Part shown: positions 57,850-64,000 of the stretch, one piece after another
How positions within the stretch are numbered: position 1 is the stretch's first letter
Layout of the letters: each line of letters begins with the position of its first letter
The notes under the pieces: generated by a model
The model's input: only the letters and a program-made list of their open reading frames with translations
What the model was told of the DNA's origin: nothing
Databases searched by the model: none
DNA from: Acer yangbiense
Lineage: Eukaryota; Streptophyta; Magnoliopsida; Sapindales; Sapindaceae
Assembly (NCBI GenBank): GCA_008009225.1
Contig: CM017764.1
Coordinates: 21,771,722 to 21,835,721 of the forward strand
DNA length: 64,000 nt
Direction: 5' to 3'
Program-made: the position numbers and the translations under genes

Positions 57850-58400
57850 AATGGACTCCTGTGGGTTTATTTCCGCGGATGGAAATCGTAGGGTCCTAAA
57901 AATTTACCAAAATGCTGCGTTTTACCTCTTGGGCTTGCCACGAGGTTGTCTCTGGCGGGAATATTCCAGCAGATAGAAACCGCGGGGATCTTCAAACCCT
58001 TTCTTAGCGACTTCAGTTCTTCTGGTCCGCTGGATTATTTCCGCGGATTCAATCTCGCTAGAATCCCCTAGAAAATTTTCAAATACCCGCGGCTTTCACT
58101 CGTTCTGTCCCGCGGGAATATTCTAGCGGAAATGAACTCGCCAGATTTTCTTTAAAAAATCCTTCATCATACCACGGGTTTCCTCTTTCCGCCTGGCGGG
58201 AAAAGTTCAGCGGGAATGTAACTAGCCGAATCTACTGAGTATTCTTTGCAACTTCCATACATTCTGGTTCGTGGCATTATTCCCGCAGAGATGAGCTCAC
58301 CACCTTTTCTTGTATTTCCTCCTTTTCCGCGAGTTTCCTCTCTCTGCCTGGCGAGCAAATACCTGCGGACGAAACTAGCGAAAAACCTAAACCTACTCAT
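57850..58400 (-). repeat. Internal CGCGGGAAT / CCGCGG motif array in element B
   Basis: Ten or more short motifs such as TTTCCGCGGATGGAAATCG, GGCGGGAATATTCCAGC and CGCGGGAATATTCTAGCGG. Several pair with one another. The B LTR has a related array (45498-45771, 63178-63450). No ORF. Confidence 0.7.
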
Positions 58401-58748
58401 TTCACTTGACTGAGTTTCCTTCTTCAATTTCCCTATTCCCTGCATAATATGACAATGCAAACACACAAAATACCACATATATATCCTACATTACTAAATC
58501 TATATTAAAAACTAAGGTATAGTTAGGACTTCAAACCCCCTAACCTTTCTTTCGTTCCCCCTACTATTGAAAGATAAATCTTAAATCTCTTCGGGCAAAC
58601 ACGAGCTAGATTTGGGTGCTCAATCATCCTACATCACACCATTGAAACAAAATTACTTATTCGACAATCAAAATATGTACAATGCTAGTGTTTGCTAAGC
58701 ATGCCTCTGATATAAAACCTATGCACACCTTAGCAAACCTTAAACCAT

Positions 58749-60194
58749 TTATCTCCTCCAAGCCCTACCTAAAATAGGTGGCTCAATAACAACGTATCCC
58801 TTGTCTTTCTTTTTGACCCAAAGGGATCCCTTTCCACCAATGCCCTCCATCTTGGATTTTTCAACCCAAATAGACTTGACACGTGTTTTGGGCAATGAGG
58901 CGTTACTTTTTTTAACTTGCCATCTTTTGTTTGGGCAATGAGGCCTAATGTGGCCTATCCTATGGCAGTAATGACAAGTCGGAATAAAAGTAGAAAATGT
59001 ACCTCCCGATGTAGTCCTTGAAGGTTGAACGTTGTTCTTCCTCCTTGTCCTCCTTCTTGGGTTTGGAGCAAAGGTATTGGGCTCATCATGTGACACATGC
59101 ATTGTCTTCCCAGGAGGTGGCTTCACCACTTCCTTGGACTTGACCTGAGTGCCTATCTTTGGCATAGCACGTTCAACCTGGTCCTCCCTAATCTTTCCTC
59201 TCAAGATCTCTAGAGCATTGTCTCTCGATTTGATCTCTTATTCCATTACCTTCATCTTGCCTTCGAATTCCTTGTTCAAGGACTCATTCCATTCCTCAAA
59301 TTCATCTTTTACTAGGGAGAAATCATCCTCGATTTTGTCTTGGAGGGCATAGTTCTCCTCTAAAGCATTATCAAGCTTGTTTGCCAACTCAAAGTTCTTT
59401 TCCATCAATTCCCTGTTCTCTTCCTTGAGTTGAGCAATGGTGTCTTCGTAGCTTGATGAGTCATACTTTAGGAGAGGGGTTTTGTTAGTCACCTCACCAT
59501 GAGCGAGTGATATGTACTCCCCTAGAATGGAGTGGGGTTCATCCTCAATACTTCCGATGTTGAAGCAATCACTACCCTTCAATGGGTTCCTCATGCTCTC
59601 AAAAACTTCAAACTCTACGGTTTGTCCTAAGACTGTGATGGAGAGCCGTCCCTTGTGGACATCGATGATTACCTTGGCAATTGACATAAACGGTCGCCCT
59701 AGCAATATCGGCATCTCCCTAACATTAAATGAATCACTCTCAATCTCTAAGATAACAAAGTCAGCTGGGATTAACAATTCTCCCACCCTGACCAAAACGT
59801 CCTTGACCACTCCTATTGGATGCCTTACTGAGCGGTCGGCTAAAATCAATTCCATGGTAGTTGGTTTCAATCCCTCTAACCCAAAATCCTTAAACAATGC
59901 GTGAGGCATTAGATTGATTGAAGCCCCTAAGTCTAACATCGTCTTCTCCTTCCGAGTTTCACCGACTGATACGGTAATGATAAAACTTCCTGGATCCTTC
60001 ATCTTAGGTGGCAATGCCGTTTTCATAGTTGCACTTGCTTCCTTGGAGATCATTATCTTCTCTAGAAATTCTTTCTTCCACGCCTTTGAGTTAAGCTCTT
60101 TGAAGAACTTGGCGTATGCTGGCATCTTTTCAATGACTTCAAGTAAGGGGAGGCTCACATTCATTTTTGACAGAATGTCGTATATCTCCTAGAA
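58749..60194 (-). pseudogene. Ty3/gypsy aspartic protease fused in frame to a Sirevirus-like coil and CCHC tail
   Basis: One frame from about 60194 to 58749 with TAG at 60189-60191 and TAA at about 59235-59240 as the only breaks. Protease: LPPKMKDPGSFIITVSVG, catalytic LDLGASINLMP (Asp near 59933), ADRSVRHPIGVVKDVLVRVG, ILLGRPFM. Then a junction zone (about 59550-59465), a coiled coil beginning LKEENRELMEKNFEL (compare LKEENLEL in E and LREENLEL in Sire1), a basic linker, and knuckle CHYCHRIGHIRPHC (58976-58935) preceded by FIPT exactly as in E. The frame ends soon after KSIWVEKSK. No RT follows. The protease is Athila-like, the tail Sirevirus-like. Function of the fusion is inferred: RNA binding and assembly. 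Confidence 0.85.
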
Positions 60195-61840
60195 AGCTTG
60201 ATCCAACTTCATCTTCCCGGAAATGGAATTGGAGGCACATAGAGGTTCGGAGATTTGTGTATTCTGGAAGTGTCCTTTTGACCTAACTTCGGACCTCTGC
60301 TTGTTCCTATCCCTACTTGGGTATCAAAATCCTTCCTACTAGGTACTTCCATATATGTTGAAACATTAACAGGAATATCAGAAATTTTAGCTGGAGATGG
60401 GTTAGAAAGTACCTTACCACTTTTGAGCACTGTGGCTACCTTGGCTTGCTCAGATTGACTTGGGAGCTTCCCCGGCTCCTTCCTCTGACTAACTTCAGCA
60501 TACTACCCTATTTGTCTTTCTAACGTCTTGACCACCCCTTCCATAGAGGTAATTCTTGTGCAGTTAGAATCATTATGGCGATACTGGTCAGTGGGTATAT
60601 ACTCATCGTCTCTCTGGCCCTATTGGCGCCAAAGTAATTTTTCCTTTACCTTCCACGGTTGCATACTCTGTTGTGGTCTTGGTTGGTGTCCCTGAGGTGG
60701 ATACCAGTTGTTATGGTTGTTGTGTTGAGGTAAATGGGGATTTAAACAATGGTTGTTCCCGTAATTTAGGTTCGGATGCTTGGCCCATCCGGGATTGTAT
60801 GTGTTGGAGAAAGGATCGTCCAACTATCTTGACTGACGTGGTGGATACACCACTTGTATTTCTTCCTTCCTTGGTGGTACTAGCTCAATCACGGGATACA
60901 TGCCCATCCCACGGTTTTCCTTAACAAAAACCTGATCCGCTATCATAGGTTGGTTCCCAAACCTACTCATGAGTGTCTCAATGTTCTTACTCATATAACT
61001 CATTTGGCTTGCCATTTCCGTGCTCACTCCCCCTCGACTACCTCGAGTGTTCCTCTGTTGGGAATTCTACTCAAGCATTTCATACTTATCAGATACGTAT
61101 TGTGCTGTCTTCTCTCGCATCGCTCCTCCATATGCGTTGTCAACTATCGCTTGTGAGAGCCCAATCAATCCATCATAGAATGACTGAACTTGTGATACTA
61201 AAGTATACTCGTGGTGAGGACACTGTGCTAAAAGTAGCTTGAATCTACCCCATGATTCATGAAATGCATCGCCTTCCCTTTCCTGGAAATCAGATATCAT
61301 ACTCCGTATTTCCTTAGTCTTCCATGAGGGAAAGTACTTGGCAAACAATTTCTGCTCTACACCGCTCCATGTGGTAAGTGATCTTGCCGGTAATGCCATG
61401 AACCACTTCTTGGCATTATCTCTCATACAATATGAAAAACATCTCATCCGTAAGTAATCCTCCGTCAGATTCCTGAGTGGGAATGTGGTCACCACATTAT
61501 AGTATTCCTTCATGAATTGAAGGCAATCTTCACCGAGGGTACCACCAAAATGTGGGAGTGTGTTGTAGTGCAAGTTATTCAGCTCATAGTTCCTCTGGGC
61601 ATCATCTAGCAATACAGCTGAAGGATGTGATCCAACGGTAGGCAATGAGAATTCCTTCATCATTCGTTGATTATGTGCTTGCTCTGATCCAGCTAATGAA
61701 CTGCTAGAAGAGACTGAATCACTCTCAAGGTCGAATAGTCCTCTGGGATTGTCTGTCATTGTCGATAGCCTAGCTATGCGATCAATATTTTCGATAAAAG
61801 GTTCGAGCGGACTTCCCAAAGATCGTCTTCCGTGCATCAA
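60195..61840 (-). pseudogene. Element B Gag (Athila-like Ty3/gypsy)
   Basis: Frame from 61840 with TAG at 61067-61069, 60824-60826, 60620-60622 and 60503-60505, then a one-base shift near 60200 into the protease frame. Retrotrans_gag features: GTLGEDCLQFMKEYY, RMRCFSYCMRDNAKKWFMALP, WSGVEQKLFAKYFPSWKT, EREGDAFHESWGRFKLLLAQCPHH, then FYDGL. A downstream SNTYNPGW block is typical of Athila Gag. I see no zinc knuckle upstream of that block. All four in-frame stops are TAG. Confidence 0.85.
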
Positions 61841-61963
61841 GTGGTAACAAGTAACCTAAAATCACGCTAAAAAGAAACTACCGAAAGGTTAAGTGCTCAA
61901 AACAGAATCCTAAATACAAATAACGACAATTATACTAACTAATGTTCTAAGAATGCACAAACG

Positions 61964-61983
61964 CTTCCCCGGCAGCGGCGCCA
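61964..61983 (-). other. Primer binding site, tRNA-Asp
   Basis: Minus strand TGGCGCCGCTGCCGGGG followed by AAG, complementary to the 3' end of plant tRNA-Asp with one difference. 7 bases from the LTR. The tRNA-Asp primer is typical of Athila. Confidence 0.88.
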
Positions 61984-61990
61984 TAAATCT

Positions 61991-63635
61991 TGACGCGCCC
62001 GAACCGGTTCTACAAATACTACTACAAATTACGCTATTCTACTACGGTTATTCTAAAGGGGCGCGCGAGTGTTTTACCCTTTTTGCAAGTGCACAAGTCA
62101 TTAAACAAGTGTAGTGTTCAGAGTAAAAGTTTTCGTTCCCACAGAGGATTAGCAATTTACACTTACTTAGAATAAAAGTTCATAACACTAAAGTTCACTC
62201 TAACTAATGTCAATTCAATAAACTAAGATGATCAACACATTAACTATGCTAAGTTTGGAATTGATTACGGAAATTGGTTACAATTATTTGTTTTAAATTC
62301 TAGATTAACGGATTGCTAGGAGATAGATCCATTCAAGTAACAACTTACTAGCTAATCAATCATTCATTAAGATTAATCACAAAGTCCCTATCACACATCT
62401 ATTCATGTCAAGTTATAAGGCCTTAGTTCCTTAACTTAATAACCACCTAGAGTTAGGAGAGTGATTAAAGGAATTCTACTAAGGGTATTGATAAAGATTC
62501 ATAAGATAGCAATCCTTACAACTTCGATGGCATAAAAAGGAACATGCATAAATGGTCTTTAATGCATATGCATATAAGTTCCTCAAGTTGCTTGTGCATT
62601 CAATGAAAGATTGGTGGTTGCATTGCAACTACCAATCATAATGAAATAATGAGCACATACATCACTTGAGAAGTGAAATAAACATGATTGATTATATAGT
62701 AAAGTTAAATTACAAGAATTACATCTAATCTCCTAATAAGGAGGATTTAGCTACTCATAGAATCAAAGCAACTAAGAAATACAATTGAAGGAAACATCAC
62801 CAAATGATAACTCTTGTGAAATGGAAATGATTCCCCTTTTTGCAATCAAGGCAACACTTCTTCTAAGGCAACTTGAAGTAATCTATACTAAGGTATCAAG
62901 GTGGTGTTTGGTTGCCTAGAGAATTGCCAAGAAAAACTAACTTGGCTTTTCTAAGAGAAAAATATCTAAAATAATATCTATTTTCTTACTACTTTTCTTT
63001 TCTTTTTTTTATGGTTTTTGTGCCTCTCTCCACTTAGAGATGTAAAATTGGATGGATAAAATACAATAATGGGGAGGCCTTTCAAAGACAAGCAAGGGTC
63101 CTTTTGTCTATAACCAAGGCTAAAACTGTAAACTGGATGGAAAGTGAGTATGAAGTGACTGGATTCAATCCACTTGCAGCCCGTGAGAGTCTCCCGCAGG
63201 TATGTTCCGTGGCTTCTTTCTCGCAGAATGAACCCACGGCTAATCTTTCTCTGTGCTCACGGATTCCGTCCATGGGAATTGTCTCTCTAGAGGACTGGTC
63301 TGAAACCGCTGATGTGCTTCCGCAGCTTTGGTTGGCGGCTTTATGCCTGCGGAACAAAAGAATTGAAGTCACCGGATGTGGTTTTGACACAGCCCGCGGC
63401 TTCCTTCAGCTGGCTCTTTCCCACGGACTTTGATGTCTGAACCCGCGGGAACAGGGCATACTTTGGTTTTCCTGCCTTCTTTGCCTTATTTTCCTCATTT
63501 CAGACCCAAATGCCTTCGAAACGCTGTACTTACCTGAAAACACATATTTACAACATTAAACCCCTAAAATGCATGGAAAATGATTATAAAAACCAAGTAA
63601 GGGGGCGCTAAATATGAACATTTACAGCGCGATCA
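61991..63635 (-). repeat. Element B 5' LTR
   Basis: 1645 bp. Compared with the other LTR it has about 30 extra bases near 62912, and many CG to CA or TG changes in the CCGCGG array (63178-63450). Confidence 0.94.
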
Positions 63636-63640
63636 GACCC

Positions 63641-64000
63641 GCGAACAGAGAAATGGGAATTCCATAATTTGCCCAGTGCACGGGTCCCTACCCATGCATT
63701 ACCCGCGCACTACCCACGCATATCGAGCCCATATTTGCTTACATCAGTATTTCAGACCTATTTTCGGCAACCATATAAATACCTCACTTCTCATTTTTCA
63801 CCACATAGCCTGACAAGCCTTAGCTCACACATTTTCAGACTTTGACATCATCTAGATCTAATTTTTCTCCCACCATATCCATACCCATCTTTCATCAATT
63901 CCTCACCAATTTTCACACCAAATCCACCATTCTCACTCTCATTTCATATCTACTCAAGGAAGGACAGTAGGAGATTGGATTGGAGCTTCAAGAAAGGAGG
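63641..64000 (+). promoter_or_regulatory. LTR-like promoter region of element F
   Basis: CCCGCGCAC, CCCACGCAT and CACGGGTCCC motifs are followed by CCATATAAATACC (TATA box 63774-63781), then a C/T-rich leader. Same order of motif array and TATA box as in the LTRs. Continues beyond the window; no coding part is visible. Confidence 0.45.

Larger units (their letters stand above)
44339..63635 (-). mobile_element. Element B: Athila-like Ty3/gypsy chimera, complete with both LTRs
   Basis: 19,297 bp; about 12 kb without three later solo LTRs (46322-49088, 50229-52478, 53109-55424). TSD GACCC at 44334-44338 and 63636-63640. LTRs are TGACGCGCCC...GCGCGATCA. PBS matches tRNA-Asp. Order on the minus strand: 5' LTR, gag, aspartic protease fused to a Sirevirus-like coil and CCHC, motif array with TATA box, candidate intron, env-like ORF2, 3' noncoding, PPT (minus GGTTTGGGGATT), 3' LTR. 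No RT or integrase is found, so it is non-autonomous. Confidence 0.92.

Noticed and set aside
58167..58478. ORF over the internal motif array as an extra B protein
   Set aside because: No domain, interrupted upstream, and the repeat array explains the open frame.

Overview
This window is plant nuclear DNA consisting almost entirely of nested LTR retrotransposons. I found no host gene, tRNA, rRNA or CRISPR array. The assignment to a plant, probably a eudicot with a large repeat-rich genome, rests on plant-restricted lineages: Sirevirus-type Ty1/copia, Athila-type Ty3/gypsy with a tRNA-Asp primer site, an Angela/Tork-like copia, and a CACTA transposon. The species cannot be told from the sequence.

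Layout. 1-2645 is the end of an LTR (family C), itself split by a reversed solo LTR (family A, 129-2405). It sits in the RT frame of a decayed Athila-like pol on the + strand (2646-4649), followed by that element's 3' noncoding part (to 7052). 7053-16259 is a Sirevirus on the - strand ('Sire1') with one full LTR, a readable gag-pol, an initiator-Met PBS and a truncated second LTR. At 16259/16260 it joins abruptly to the leader of a + strand copia ('A', to 32603) that has lost its 5' LTR. The leader of A carries a complete, very young insertion (17156-23580, 'E'): paired 1684-bp LTRs, TSD ACTTC, and a single ORF that is a Sirevirus gag tail without capsid domain or pol. The 3' LTR of A carries a reversed A-family LTR, giving a long head-to-head inverted repeat.

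32604-44073 is a Sirevirus-like LTR fragment, a reversed LTR C fragment, an env-like ORF (putative plant transposon protein type) and its 3' LTR C. That LTR is split by a solo gypsy-type LTR ('D', TSD TTTTC) and a non-autonomous CACTA element (TSD AGT). 44339-63635 is one complete Athila-like element on the - strand ('B', TSD GACCC, tRNA-Asp PBS), about 12 kb once three later solo LTRs are removed. The edges of yet another element (F) flank it.

How the parts work together, and what is most unusual. B has gag and aspartic protease of Ty3/gypsy type but no RT or integrase. In their place the protease frame runs directly into a coiled coil plus CCHC knuckle that looks like the end of a Sirevirus (Ty1/copia) Gag, the same module that makes up most of element E. 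After this comes a GC-rich motif array, a TATA box, a good splice donor, and an acceptor abutting the env-like ORF2: a candidate internal promoter and spliced transcript. At least four LTR families here place a family-specific short palindrome or repeat array just upstream of a TATA box. In-frame stops in the two Athila-type copies are almost all TAG, which suggests decay by cytosine deamination. All domain names are by eye from motifs; no database search was run.
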